NCBI RefSeq assembly: GCF_021155775.2
Contig: NC_060236.1
Coordinates: 32,698,548-32,762,547 of the forward strand
From: Neodiprion pinetum
Lineage: Eukaryota; Arthropoda; Insecta; Hymenoptera; Diprionidae
DNA length: 64,000 nucleotides
Reading direction: 5' to 3'
This document shows, piece by piece, positions 10,683-24,407 of this stretch. The number at the start of each line of letters is the position of its first letter. Positions within the stretch are counted from its first letter, which is position 1. The position numbers and the translations under genes were made by a program. The notes under the pieces were generated by a model that was not told the origin of the DNA, ran no database searches, and was given only the letters and a program-made list of their open reading frames with translations.

Positions 10683-13600
10683 GAATGGTAGTAAGGAAAT
10701 ACCTCTGGGTGTCAGACAACTCACATCCTGGGCCAACATCTCCAGGGTGGCATCGTCGTATAACCAAGGCTAACAAGATTTCGTGTATGTAATTGGTTGA
10801 GTATTAAATTGCGTATTCTAAGGTAGAACTGGAAGGAAGGAAGCTCGAAGGAAGAGAGGCGCTATCCACCAGGACCCGGAATTGGAAGGGGAGATGTAAT
10901 GGCTGTGGGTAGAGGATCATTTAGTAACATACTGTACTACCGTCACAGCTAACGCGGACTACTCCCTGCAACCCTTTCCCTGCTGCTTATACATCCCGTC
11001 ACCCCTACTCCGTCCTCAGACTCGAAATTCGTAGCAGCCCTCGTCTTCGGGGGCTACTTCCAACTTCTGCTGCTTAACCGACATCCTTCAGCATCATGTG
11101 TCTCAGATATTTTCCGCCAGCCTCCTAAGGTTTTTTCTTAGAAAACTAAATCCGACCGAGGACGACGAAGAGCTTCAAAATTCCATACTTTTCCAGCTCA
11201 GGCATTGACGGACTTCATCAAGATAGAGGAAGAAAAAGGTGCTCGCGACTTCCTTACGCCAAGCATACAAATGTCACCATGTCAAATCTAAGACTGGTAA
11301 TTGAACAACGATCATATCAAAGTTTCCCATATCCAGGAACAATTTTCCACAGAACAGGACGTTTTGTACAACCTACAATTAACGGATTCATCGGAGTTTG
11401 TTGGTTCTAATTTATGCACACATGTTGCGTTCCGGTGAGATGATTTGGATACAAATTGGCTCTTGGAGAGAGGAAGAGAGACAGGTTCGGTTAATTCCTA
11501 AACGGTCAATTAAGCAGCGTGTCTCTAAATTGGCGAACCACCTTTACAGGATATTAACTCTGGCGTGCAGGGTTTCGGAGGAGCCGAAGACGGGAAATGT
11601 GGTACCTTATACGTAAGGCGGAGGATCTCTGCAGGCGGGCCTTGTAACGACGGCAAGCCAATCTAGCCGAGAAGGCTGTCGCGTGGTATGCTCGGCCAAT
11701 AAACGGTAAAATCACTAAACTAACTAGTTTGGGCTACTCCGCTTCGGGTTACCGGGACGAACTACAATTCGTCCCAACCCTTTCCAGCTGCACCAAACGC
11801 GTCTCCGCCCATCCCCGTTTCTCTGTCCCTGCGCCCACACCCTTACTAACATTTAATTAACCCAAGACGATATGGACGAGGGACTGGCCAAGAGAACACT
11901 TTACCCATTCGATACCTTGCTTTCGCCGATTTGTCATTCTCCGAAGAACATTTCCTGGTGTTCCACTGAGTTTTATAGTCCAACTCCAACTCCAACCCCA
12001 ACTTCGACCGCTCTCATCTCAAATTCTACATGAGACGAATTTAGTTTTCGGTACAAGAATTTGAACATTGGATCCTTGGCTCTCGAAAGCAAGTGGTCTA
12101 AAAACTGCTTCTGTGTTTTAACCGGACCTTCAGTATTTCATCGAAGCTCAATTCCGTATGTCTCAATTTAAGCTTACCAACAACTGATCGTATACATTTA
12201 CAAACAAGTTGTAAAAGTTTAACGTGGGATGAAAAGTGTGTATCCTGGATTGACAAATCGTTTCGACATCGGAAGCGTTTGCATAATTTGTAACGTAACC
12301 GTGCATGTATTTTCGCCTCTGTTGTCAGAATGGGAACTTTTTCGTAATCGCCTGATCTCAAATCGGAAGCTCGAAGAATAAGATGGGTGGGGTGGAGAGG
12401 GAAAAGTAAGCATCACAGGGTAAAACTCATCGCTCGGAAAAGTAGGAAGAACAAATATCTCAGCTATTTATCGAAGTAAAGGAGTTTCCAAAGACAAATA
12501 CCCACCGGCTGCCGTCATCACTCCATGTCTCGTATTCTCCACTCTCGATGTCTTCTCTGTTCTCTCTCTTATTCCTATCTCGACTGAAAAATTGACGATG
12601 TTGAGGAATCCCTGCCGATAATTAACCCGTTTTTTTTCCTCATCGCTGTTGCGGAACGATGTGAAAAATCATCGACCATCTACCGGTCCGTTTCATCGAC
12701 AACCGTAAGCTTGAAATTTTCGTTTGTTCCACGCAAAGGAGACCAATGTTTGTTTCTATGGCGGATATTCGGAGAGCGGGGGAAGCTCGCCGTCTGCTGA
12801 GGCAGACTTTGCCGCACGCTTTACAAGTCTGAAAACCGACGAGGAGTAGGAGAAGGAAAAGGAGGAAGAGGAGGTGGTGGTAGGTGGGCGAAATTCCCCA
12901 GGGCAATAGCATGCCTTGTTTAACTAGCCTTTTAATTAGAATCGCTTAAAAATTTACCTCTATACACCAAATACATCCGGGGCTCCTCAAAATTTCTCCG
13001 TTAAACCTACGCCGCCAACGCCGCTTGGCGAGCTACGATTATTATTCTGCTGTAAACACTCCCTTTGTCCGTTTCTATTGTGGCGTATGCGTAGCTGACT
13101 CGTATTTACCGCAATACGCCTTCAGAGCTTACAGTGCAAGCTTCAACGTCATGCATCCGCAACTCGGCCGTTAATGTTTTGGTAACTCGTCAAAAATTTC
13201 ACCGATATTCCAAGTTTTGGGCAAATTTTTCATTTTTTTACTAAAGATTTTTCTAAGAGACTGGATTGTAAACAAATGTTCAAGATCCATCCGAAACGAG
13301 TTTTGAGTTGGTTCGATCGTTTGGGGTGCGAAATTTTACAAGGTAGGAATTTCGGGAGCATTATTTTTCAGGGGCTTTGGGAGATTTTTCCCCAGGTCGT
13401 TGAATAGACGCGAAAGGACTTTGTTGAGTTTTTAAAACAATACCGTGCAGAGGTGAGGCGGCGGATTGGGATCGCGTTATTTACGAGGGTTGGATAAAAA
13501 TAAAGGGTCCTAAATATTCTTTTAAACAATTAAACGTTTACATATATATTTCAGCATTCCCCGCGAGTGTAAAACAACACATACGTATACATGTCGGTAT

Positions 13601-16178
13601 ATCATGATTTATAAACTCATATGTAAGGGTGAGGATAAACTACGTTATTTAAACAGTACAAAAGTCGATTTTCGAAAAACTGTCAATTTTTCTTAAATCC
13701 GGGACACATTCAGACAAAACGTTTCCCGGCCCGGAGAAATTTATCCGAGTTTATTGGATTTATTCAAGCTTTGAAAGGTGAAAAAGTTTAGCCCTAAATA
13801 AAAAGGGTTGTCACCTAGCCGGGCGGGTTTCTCGGAGAGAGGGTGAGTGGTGGGAAAGTTATTTCTTACACGAAGTTTAGAAGAAACGTCGAACCGAATT
13901 CAGGGGCGAGGAAAAGAGAGCGGGCACGGAGAAGGGTGGCGAAAATATGGACGGGATATTATTATTAAATACGATTATCCAACGGGGCTAAAAGTAAAAG
14001 TGAAAAGTTGAGGGCCAATGTGCATGGCCTCTTTTCCAAGGCTCCGTCCACGCCTCTTGGCCTTTATTTCTCTCTCCTGCAGCGAAACTTTTACCCGATT
14101 AAGACGAAATGAATTAATCTTCATCCCTAACGCCTAACACCCGTTCGGTCGTGTTACTGCCAGCCGCAGCATCGCTCGAGACTTGAATAAATTCAAAAAA
14201 GCAAAGGGTTCCTTTAACCCCAATTTTTCTTTCGTATTTTATCACTATTATTTATCATTCTTCGCTGTCGGTATTTGCGAAACGATGGGGCAGAAAAGTA
14301 ACGAAATTGACCGAATCAGTTTGCAACTGAGCCCAAAAAAACAACAACAAAAACAGAGATCAAGTATAAAGGGTTGCGTAAAGTTCACTCAGCGTAACTT
14401 CCTCCGCCTCAAATTCACGACGTATATAATTTACCTGGTAAAATTTGATTCAAAAATAAAAATTAGCCATTGCGAATTGAAATCGTTTCAAACGAATCAC
14501 CGATATCTAAGCTTGGCAATTGTTCGTCATTCCAGTATATTCTGCTATTGCGTGATTTTTAAACAAATATTCGTAGCTTAGAAACGCAATAATTGGATAA
14601 ACGGATGTTTGGTGAACCGAGCAAGGTTCTTAAATTTTCGTAGATCGCAAAGCGCCGGGTGGAGAAAGGGAAAAAAATCTTCCCTTTTACAGAGTCGCCG
14701 CCCTGTAAGAATCGGGCTTTATTGTCGCCTGTACATATGTACCTGCACGTACATATATGTGCACGTAGCTCAATGATGACCGGTCGTTTAACTACCCTCC
14801 GGTCTCTAACAAGTCTCCATCTGACGCCACGGCATCAGCCCCGTGAGAGAAAGAGAGAGAGAGAGACGGAGGGTGGGAGAGGGAGAAATGGCAGAGGCGA
14901 GGAACTGCTGATCGGATAGTATTTAGCAATAAACTTTGATTTCCGACTGCTTCTCTACTGAAAGAAGCCCCTGATTTCGTCGGGGTTGCGAAAATTACAG
15001 TCCTAAAATTTCACCCCTCTCCTTCCGCCCCTTTCGATCTGCTCCCCGCGCACTTGAACCAGAGTTTTTATTTCTCACACCCCCTGAAAACGGAAAATTT
15101 CCACGTCCCTCTATATTCGCAAGAGCTTTTCATTGATAGAAACCGATTAAACGCTCCGCGAACGGAGTCAATTATTCAAGTGCGGAATAATTATACGCGC
15201 GGCGAAAAAAGGAAAAAAAAAAAAAAAAACGGAAGAGAACCGCATCGACGAAATTGAAGATTTTTCGTAGAATCAGGATTGGTGTTTTTTTTTTTCTGTT
15301 CTCTTTGATAATTTTCAACAATCCCGTCACTTTATTTTTACGGAAATCTAAGTTTTCATCGCTTTGACACATTTTGTACTTTGCCGTTGGTCAAAAAAAT
15401 ACAATTTTCGTATCTCCGCGAACGAGGAGGAAAAAAAAAAAATTAAAATATTCAAAAATTGAGGAAAAGGAAAATCAACGACGATATTTGCTCGATCTTC
15501 GGGGCTCATTGATTGGGGAGGCAAAACGTGGCTCGTATCGGCAACGCCACACTCAAGGTCCAAACAATAGAGGCGCCCTTTCCCTCCCCCCCCATTTTCC
15601 CCGGATCGTTGCCGCTCCCCGTATCCCCATATAATTGCTTTCGTAGCTCAGTGAACGTTAAATATTCCATACTTTGGCTTCACGGTTTTCAGCTCGGAAG
15701 TTCCGAGGGCATAAACGTACCACCTCCTACCTACCGTAATACGTACGAATGAGGAGGAAGAAGGGGAAGAGAGTAACCAATTCGATTCTTCGTTGAAACA
15801 ATCGGGTAAATAGTAACTTCGCGTACCCCGAGGGAAGGAAGAGCCTTTATTTTATTTCGAACCGGGGGTTCAATAATACGTACCTACGTTCAAATCAAAG
15901 TCGTGATGTACGTGTTATTTCCCTGCCTATAGTTACGCATTGGCTCTGATCGTTATTAAACGTATAATCAGCCCTGTTTATTCAAAATCGATCAATTTAT
16001 TCATCCTTCTTTATTTCAAACATACCAGAGCGAATATGGAAGAGAAACGGAAGTAAATATATCGATATGTAAATTGCAACGACACCGTGATTACATATTT
16101 TATCATTACTTACATTTTAGAGAGTGATTACGAGACGTTATTTGACGAATAATTTTATTTCGATTACGTGGTTTTTTT

Positions 16179-16358
16179 ACGATTTCCAAGATTTCATACG
16201 ATTTCTCACGATTTCCAAGATTTCGTACGACTTCTCTTGATTTCCGAGATTTCGTACGATTTCTCATAATTTCTAAGATTTCGCGTGATTTCTCATGATT
16301 TTTAAGATTTCGCGCGGTTTCTCATAATTCCTGAGATTTCATGTCATTCCTTGAGATT
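16179..16358 (+). repeat. 29-bp array built from three GATTTC decamers
   Basis: ATTTC recurs every 9-10 bp. One class of units recurs at exactly 29 bp: 16191, 16220, 16249, 16278, 16307 and 16336. Each 29-bp unit contains three GATTTC-type submotifs, alternating contexts such as GATTTCCAAG, ATTTCGTACG and ATTTCTCATG. GATTTC is the reverse complement of the GAAATC motif that forms the array near 50.4-50.9 kb. Confidence 0.85.
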
Positions 16359-16697
16359 AAAAAAAAAAAAAAGATTTCTGTAAACCGAAATAATTTCTCA
16401 TTACTACGGTGACGACAATGATTACCAATGCATAATATTATTTCAATATTACTGATTTCAGTGTGATTTCAGAGATGAAAAAATCATTTCCAAGTTATTG
16501 ACACTACGTTTCCTTGAATGAAACATTCCTTCTTACAATACGAATGTATCGAAAATTTATATCGTCCTGATCTCTGATCCGAATAAAAAGTGTAAAATAG
16601 CTTATGTACCTCTCAGTTATTTTTTTTTTTTCTTTATCACTAAAAAGTAGGTATTCCCTCATTCGTTTCACTTTATTTAAAACTTCTGTTTATTTTC

Positions 16698-16700
<3 letters not shown>

Positions 16701-16730
<30 letters not shown>
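16701..16730 (+). repeat. A30 homopolymer run
   Basis: Thirty consecutive A followed by GGAAAAAA. No poly(A) signal context or target-site duplication was seen that would mark it as a retroposon tail. Confidence 0.9.
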
Positions 16731-16732
<2 letters not shown>

Positions 16733-18179
16733 AAAAAATCCCTCGTAGATCGACGAGACATGCCGTGTTTGGGATTAGCTGAGATTTCCCATCGCAGATT
16801 AGGACGTCAATTGGCCGGTTGAGTCTGGTTAAATTCTGAGGGTGAATGGTGATGAACCTTTTAACTCGACGGTGTATATAATATACCGTGAAATACATTA
16901 TAGATATGTCGTCTGTGCGATATTAGAGAACGGCACCTTGCCGTTTCGAATCACCCTGCCGGGGCTGGAGATGGTCCTCGGGGGATGAAAGAGGGAAGAT
17001 TTCAGGAGCAGTTAACTACTCGCCGGGTACAATGGAGGCCCTGGCCTCACCGCTGCCGGATAGCTGTCTCAGGGCTCAATTCACTCTAAAGACTTCAAGA
17101 CGATCGCCTATTGTCTATTCTTCGCGTTATGAGAGCACGGAGCTGACTCCCCCGAGTGTGAGGAGATGAGAGGAGAGGAAAGGAGCCTCGAATCTTTACG
17201 GTGGTCTACTGCCATCTAATTAGCCCCCCGGCGTTTAACGGACTATATAAATAAATTAAACCCCGTTCAAGGTTTTTTCTATTCTTCTTACTTCCTTTCT
17301 CTTAGTTTTTTGCCCATCGCGTGTGCGCAAATTTCAGTCGCTTCGTCTGTTCCATATTTTTCCTTTCGCTTTTTTCCCTCCCTTATTTGTCAATTTTAAA
17401 TACGACTGTGTTTGTTTTTTTCGTTTTTTTCGAAATTATTCTTTCCCGGGTGGATCGTTGGAAGAGAAATAAAGGCCTCGATTTCATCTCAAGGTTCGAG
17501 TCCGACAACGATATGAATAAGAAACGAAATCGATAAATCAGAATTATACCGTTAATTTACCCTGAAGAATCGTTTGGGGATGAAAAAAAAAATTGAAACC
17601 ACCTAAAGCAGCTGATTTTGAGGGGTAAAGTTTTTGGTAAGTGAGCAATCGAGGAGCACTAATGCAAAAACTTACGATAAGGAAGACGGAAAATGAATCG
17701 AAATAAATCTAAAGTGTTGCGAATACGGAGGACGACAAAGATTCCAAAAAAAAAAAAAAAAAAAGGGTAGAGAAAAAAAAAAAAGAAATGGGAAAATAAT
17801 GAGTAGCGGGTGAGGAGATTTTTGAAACGTCTGGAGGAAACAGATGGTCGATTAGATACCAAAAATTAAGCCAGCCACCCGGCGTGGAAATACACCCGTT
17901 AAGAATCAAGAAAAATGTGTATTAATTTTTCAAGTTTTTTAATTAGCGAATGTCTCAGGCTACAGCGGGGACATTTATATCAGACGGAAGGTGAGAGGAA
18001 GGAATTAGGAAAGAAAGAGCGAGAGGAATTCTCCCTTCTTTCTTTTTTCCAACTTTCTTTCGCACAATATCCGCCTAGCTGTTTCCCTCATTCCGATTCA
18101 ACTTCTCCTTGTGCATCGGATTTACGCACCCACCCACCCACACACTCACGCGCGCGCACACATGCATCAGACTGCACAT

Positions 18180-18370
18180 TATAATCTCGGTATCGCCGCG
18201 CTGCGCGTTGATTAATAAAGCGAGGCTTCTCTAATTGGCAATGCGCCGGTTATTAAGCGTCAAATAATCACATCCAAGAGTGGCAGCCACGCGTCGATCT
18301 AAGATTTATACGATTTAATATCACCCCCGATATTCCGCCTCGCGGTAAGCTTAATTACGGATGAGTACAG
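18180..18370. promoter_or_regulatory. Candidate enhancer: non-repetitive island
   Basis: A complex stretch with TTGATTAATAAAG, CTCTAATTGGCAATG, GGTTATTAAGCG and TTTAATATCACC between repeat-rich flanks. It is similar in character to the 62.1-kb island. The assignment rests on low repeat content and homeodomain-like cores only. Confidence 0.2.
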
Positions 18371-19969
18371 AAGCTCCACGTTACATATGATTCGAAATAG
18401 ATGCAAGCTGATCGAAATGACTGATTCGCGAATAGTTGAGGGATAGTTGCACGTTTTCTCGATCGGCCGATTCGTGACAAAGGATTTGAGATGTTGAGAA
18501 TGTTTTCAACGCTACAAACGTGACGGATAAACTTCCTCTTTTGTCGAATAGATCGCACGAATTGCAAATAGGTGATACGAAACAGCTATTTTTCTGCAGA
18601 ACAGAAAGTAGGAACGTAAAACTGAAATAAAAAAAAAAAAAAAAACAAACATCGGTCTGTTCGTGAATTCGATTTTTGAGATTTCGATATTGAAAGGTAA
18701 ACGTGATATATATGTATATACACACCGTTTTTTTATCAGGGTCCAAAAAAGAAAAAGAGAAGAAACGAATAAAGAACCAAAGAGAGAGAGAGCGGCGGAG
18801 GGCGGGGGGCGTAAAAGTATGGTAAAGTTTTGACAGGTGCCGCGTCTTTGACCAAAGTCGGCGATGATAGATTGTTTAAACCTTTTCAGTTCGGTCATTC
18901 GTTTGAGAGTAAAATAAGGAGAATGAAAACAAAGTAAGAAGTGGGTAGAAGGGAAATAAGAAATAAAAATAAAACGATATAAACGAAAACCTTGGAAAAA
19001 AATAAAAAAAAAAAAAAAAGAAGAATAGCGGAGGAGGAAAGCCGAGACTTTAGAATCACGCGCAGCATCGTTTTGGTGCAGCAGGAAGAAAAGAAAAGTT
19101 TACGCCCGGGATTCGGGGAAAAGTTTTCTTGATTTAAGATTTAACGCCTTTAATAGATTAGCCGTTTGTTAGCAAAGAAGAAACGGAGGATGAGGAGGCG
19201 GGAAAAGGCCAAAGAAAACTACGACGAATAAAGTGAAACGAAGTGTGTAAAAATTGGGGGAAATTAAAAAAAAAAATTACGTCAAAAGGCTTTAAAATTT
19301 TTCATCTACCGGATCGACTTTTTTCAATTCACAAATCGATCAGTCCAATGTAATTTATACCGGATTAAATAGTGCGCTACAGATTTGTAGTTTTTTTTTT
19401 TTTTTTTTTTTTGCAACAGAATCAGAGATCGAAAACTGGAGCAAAAATTTTTCGAGGACTGCTGCGAAAAATTTTTTCACACGCGCAACAAGAATTACAT
19501 TCAATGTGTTTATGCCGATGAGAATGAATTTCGTGTAACAACGTCCGAGTATCAATCAGAAAACGAGGAAACAATGATTCCAAAAAAAAAAAAAATTTGA
19601 TTCGATCGTTGCAAACGAGATGATTTAAATTCTTTAATGAGAATAAGAAAAAAAAAATATAGAAAAATCAGAAACGAGGCTGCAAATTGTAACATTTATT
19701 CAGGTAAGGCACGGATCGTTATCGCCACGTTTCGACGGCTAAAAGCACAACAGGTAGTTGAAATATATATATATATGCGTGTATATATATATACATACGA
19801 AGCTTACGCAACGTCATCGACGCGTATCTGCTGCCGCATGCTGTCTAATTGTAAGGATTATCAACCGTTGTTTCCTATCTACACAACCACATTCAATGTA
19901 CCCACAGGTATTGATATATACTGAGTGAATTGCCAACGATTGAATGATCCGTCGATTGCTACAATTTCG

Positions 19970-20127
19970 TGCGCATGCGTTTGCCACGGTGACCAACCGT
20001 AATGAACGTAACCTTAAAAATTTTCACAGCTGTCGGCGTTGGAAACAACTGCTGGCGACGTATTGCAAAATATTTGACGGTTGGTCAGCCTGGCCAATAA
20101 CTTCTTGTCGGATTGAAGCGCATGCGC
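19970..20127. promoter_or_regulatory. Pair of NRF1/Ewg-type palindromes
   Basis: TGCGCATGCGT (19970-19980) and GCGCATGCGC (20118-20127) lie 148 bp apart in a GC-richer island that lacks simple repeats. The motif TGCGCATGCGCA is the known binding site of NRF1, called Erect wing in Drosophila, and is enriched in promoters of broadly expressed genes. No transcript can be recognised beside it, so a promoter role is inference. A decayed relative of the 402-bp MITE, which carries the same palindrome, is an alternative. Confidence 0.3.
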
Positions 20128-22414
20128 ACCGCACGGGTTACGCCACTAATATAGAAAGTGATAATACCGACTCGTTGCACTACAGAGATGTTTTAATGAC
20201 ATCTACTACGTACTGCTGCAGGTGTGACGGGCACAACACAATTTTCATCACGGAGAGCTATAATTCACGTTTCGAGAATTAAAAACCTCGGTAGAAACCG
20301 CGGGGGTTATAATATGAGACTATGCATGAAATTGGAAATTTGACCTACATTTTTTCATCCTGTTTTCAATGTTCTTGGTTGGGTTTAAAAAACGTTGAGA
20401 CTGAAAAATTTTCGCAAACCATTTGTTAATTATACAAACGTCAGGCAAGGGTGGACGAGTAGAATTTTTTTGAATACTCGAAATGTACCGATACAAAAAC
20501 AAAATAACAAGTGAGAGAAGAAGAGGAATATCAAAAGAGCTTAATTTCGAAAATTCCTTCAATTTCCTTTGAATTTTTGAGTTCTTTTTGGTCAGTATAA
20601 ACTTCGTACTGAGCTTGTATTTTGAAAAACGATTTTCTTTCTTCTTTTTTTTTCGTTTTCTTTTTACCGTTGCGTGCGCGTGCGCGTTGTTTTTTTTTGT
20701 TTTATTTCTTGTTTTCTTCTCTTTTTCTTTTTTTTTTTTTTTTTTTTTATTAGCACATAACGCGGTTGACGCAAAGATAAAATTTCCTGGGAGGCACCAT
20801 GAGTCTGTGGTCTGGCTTGGCACGATAATATTGTTTGTGTTTATTTAGTAAATCATTTTATCTGCTGAGCAGCGAGAAGAGATGAGGCGAGGAGAGGAGA
20901 GGAGAGGAAAGGAGAGGAATAAATGTGTTGGTAATTCGTAAATACAGGCCCACATCTGCGCTCAAGGTATCAAAGCTTTATACATATACACCGCGTTCCA
21001 AAAACTCGTTTCCGACGATCAGGAATTCGAATATTCTCATCAATTTATTTTTTCTCGTCAATATCAATCAACGAAACTGATCATCAGTTACTAACAATAA
21101 TAGGATCAATGTGAATGGGATTCGATTTATTTATTTTCTTTTTTTTTTACAAAAATCACCTATTCGACGAAGCTTTGTCTTCGTTCATTTTCTTTGTATT
21201 TTCTTTTCCGTCTTTGCAAATTTTCGTACATCGGTCTTTTCGTGTTTTGTTTTTTTTTTCTTTTTGTCTCCTGTTCCGCCAGGATCTTTTTGCAAATTTT
21301 TCCTTTTCTTTCTTTTTTCCACTCTTTCTTCTCGGCAATGGACATGTTCAATTCGTTCAAGCTTTTAATCTGCCCGCTTCGTCTCTCTTTAGTTTTCTTT
21401 TTTTCTTTCTCTGCCCGCTTTTTTTCCCCCGCAGCGCAGGACATGCCCATACATGCGTGTACGCATACATACATACACAGACACACACACCCATAATTTA
21501 TCCACATCTCGTATTCGTAAACCAAACATTCTAAAAAAGTTCCTTTTTCCATTTCATCGTTTGCCTTCGCCGTGTATTAAACCCACCTTAGCTACACATA
21601 CTTGCACCGCTATAATATGATCATCGCTCGTTATTTCGTGTGTATATACATTAGTATAAGCATGTATGTATAACGTGTAGATCTATGTAAAGCTTTATAC
21701 ACATCCAGCGTGGAACACGTGGCGATAAAAGGCTCGACTAGGCATCGAAAACGCGTCTTTACTTTACCGAGAGAAAAAAAAAAAAAAAAACAACAACAAA
21801 AAAAATAAAAAATCCACCGAAACGGTTACTCGTGTGTGTGTATATAATATATTTCACCGGATTTGTTAACTTTTCTTCAATTAACCGCGTCCGCGGAGTT
21901 TATACATTACCAAAGACGCGTAAGGTTGTTTGAAAATACCAACAAAATTTCGATAAAATATTGACTACGAGAATTTGCAAGCAGAAAACTGACCAGGCTA
22001 TTTTTTTTTTTTATCAAACAGATAATTTTACAACAAGACTTGAATCGAACAGAGTAGATATATCAATTATCGTCGATTTAATATCGTGACGATTATTTAT
22101 ATGAAACAATGAAGGAAGAAGAAAAAAAAAAAACATCAAACGAATACAATAAAATTAATTGCATGTTATATACGTGCAGATTTTTTGGAGTTTTAGAATT
22201 GTTTCGCAAACTTGTTTTGACGAATTTAAAAAATATTTTTATAGATTAAGACATCGAATCTCCTCTCGGTCATTTTCTGATCCTTATTGTTTTACTTCTC
22301 GAATTTAGAATAAACTAAAACCACGATGAGACGGTGAAGTTGTTTTGTGCGATGATTTCACGACGCTTGAACAAACGACTAGGCGTGTCTCTATTGGGAT
22401 TGTCACTTTGGAAT

Positions 22415-22844
22415 GCATCATCTGGTGGAAAATAAATGAAACCAAAGCGGTATGGCTGACAACTGGTCGTTGACCGTGTTTTTTTGCATGTGGATGGTAA
22501 TAAAGGGTATATGATTTGTTACGCTTAATTAATTTATGTGAAATGAGTAATTTGAAACCCCAAGAATTAAGATTTTCCTCCGTTCAAATTAAAAACTTGG
22601 GTTATGTGACGATAAAATGGCACCGACGTGCGTCATCTGGTGGAGAAAAATTAAACTAAAGCAACACGGCTGACAACTGACCTGTTGATCGTGTTTTTTC
22701 GCGTGTGGATAGTAGAAAAGAGTTTATTATTTATTACGTTTAATTAATTTATATGAAATAAGTAATTTGAAACCCCAACAATTAAGATTTGCCTCCATTG
22801 AAATTAAAAATTAAGGTTATGTGGTGATAAAATGGCACCGACAA
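22415..22844 (+). repeat. 215-bp tandem duplication
   Basis: Copy 1 begins at 22415 with GCATCATCTGGTGG and copy 2 at 22630 with GCGTCATCTGGTGG. Both run through GGCTGACAACTG, GTGTTTTTT, TTAATTAATTTAT, AGTAATTTGAAACCCCAA and end with GATAAAATGGCACCGAC. Divergence is moderate, with substitutions and small indels. No coding frame is shared. It could be a relic of a larger dispersed repeat. Confidence 0.85.
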
Positions 22845-22932
22845 CCAGACTCTGACGTCACGAGGACATTCTCCAATAAAGTAGGTACAGGATGCCTTGT
22901 ATACGTATACCTTGGCGGGTGGCTTGACTCTG

Positions 22933-22996
22933 TTTCTCTCTTTCTCTTTCTCTTTCTCTTTCTCTTTCTCTCTGTCTCTCTCTCTCTCTTTCTCCT
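22933..22996 (+). repeat. (CTCTTT)n/(CT)n pyrimidine microsatellite
   Basis: TTTCTC hexamer copies grading into a CT run, on the sense of the plus strand. It is about 90 bp after the 215-bp duplication. Confidence 0.85.
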
Positions 22997-24376
22997 TCTC
23001 CCTAGCTTGCATTGTCAGGTAAGCACGTAATACATATACACACGCATTTCGCTCCTAGACGCCTAGCCCCTGAATTCTCTGCAAAAGCGTTTCCACCCCT
23101 TTTTCACCCTCTTCCTCTCTTCCTTCCTCTACTTCCATCTCGCTGTCTATTCCGCACACGATAATACAGAGAGCCCTCGACTGTGTACGCGATCTGTTAA
23201 TTCGGTTTACGAGCCGCCATCAAGAATATGAAAGGAGAGAAACCCTCTTCTTTACCATCTCCTTCTCCTCCTATCTCTTTCCTTTCGATTCATATTGCTT
23301 ACAGTATTAAAAATCATTTTTTTTATTCTATATACGTATCGAAAATCGATTTCGGAATTTTAATCATCCAGGATCAGGTAAGAATATTAAAAAGAAAAAA
23401 AAAAAAAAAAACAAATACAGAAATTAGAAGGTAAAATAAAAAAAAAAAAAACGGAAGAACCTCTGGTGATAATATTTTCTGAAATTCTCTAAACCAGGCT
23501 TCTGTATCTGAATACTCAATATTTTTATACCTCTCTATAATTCTGACTAATCTGCTGTTCACCAATCAGTTTCAAAATATGCCATCCATCATCGGTTTCG
23601 TAATGACTAAACAACAACTCAATAATGGATTTTAACGAATCGTGGACAAGACCGTAAATAAAACGATATTAAAATTCAACAATTCTTCCACCCAATATGA
23701 CTATTAGAAAAATGACGCAACCTGGTGCGAAAAAAAAAGTTTCCTTCCCCGTTCGTCCTGTATTAACGAATAATAACCCGGACCATTAAGTGTACGTAAT
23801 TTTTTTCACAGCCAGCACGAATGTAAGCCACTCGAGTTTACGCGGCAAAAGAAGCAACAGCGAGAGCAAAAAAAAACGCGGCCAAAAAATTCACTCTCCG
23901 CATGTGCGGAGGTTTTTTTTTGGTTTGTTTTTTTTTTTTGTTTTTTCTTCTTCTTTTTGTCATCGCGAAGCGGTACAAGTGATTCTGAAAATTCCGACAG
24001 TGTGGATCGAGAAGTAGCGAGCGGTGGTGTGTTCGAGCTGTGAGCGAGAGATCGGATCGGTTTTAATATATCTGCTAGCGGTGATCTCATCATTAGAGTG
24101 TTTGTTTATTTGAAAATAAATACATCGGCTATTTCGGCATAATACCCGCCCAACTCCTGCTACCTATTCACCGTGTAACCTGCACCTCATCTCGAATGCT
24201 ATAAGCGTGTGCACAGCGTGGGTGGTTTAGGTGTCAGGGTATATAGGTGTTACATACAGTATACACCTAAAATCGGGCCGCTCTCGCGGTTTCGGGAAAT
24301 ATGCCCAGTGTATACAACTGTTTGTTTCCAATTTCCAAACATTTTTATAGCGGCCAGAGATTTTCGTATATACCAT

Positions 24377-24407
<31 letters not shown>

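Larger units (their letters stand above)
7333..16178. other. Non-coding, no gene recognised
   Basis: Mixed unique DNA. The stretch about 8455-8640 is CpG-richer. The stretch about 10800-13150 is notably poor in homopolymers and could contain diverged transposon sequence or regulatory DNA. The CATC, CTG and G30 repeats are listed separately. No exon can be supported. Confidence 0.6.
16359..22414. other. Non-coding, no gene recognised
   Basis: AT-rich DNA with many A and T runs (for example 16701, 18628, 19390, 20728). A GC-balanced island at 16740-17180 contains a 45-codon ORF with good start context (17032-17169, MEALASPLPDS...), which is too short to call. The NRF1-type pair and the 18.2-kb island are listed separately. 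Confidence 0.55.
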
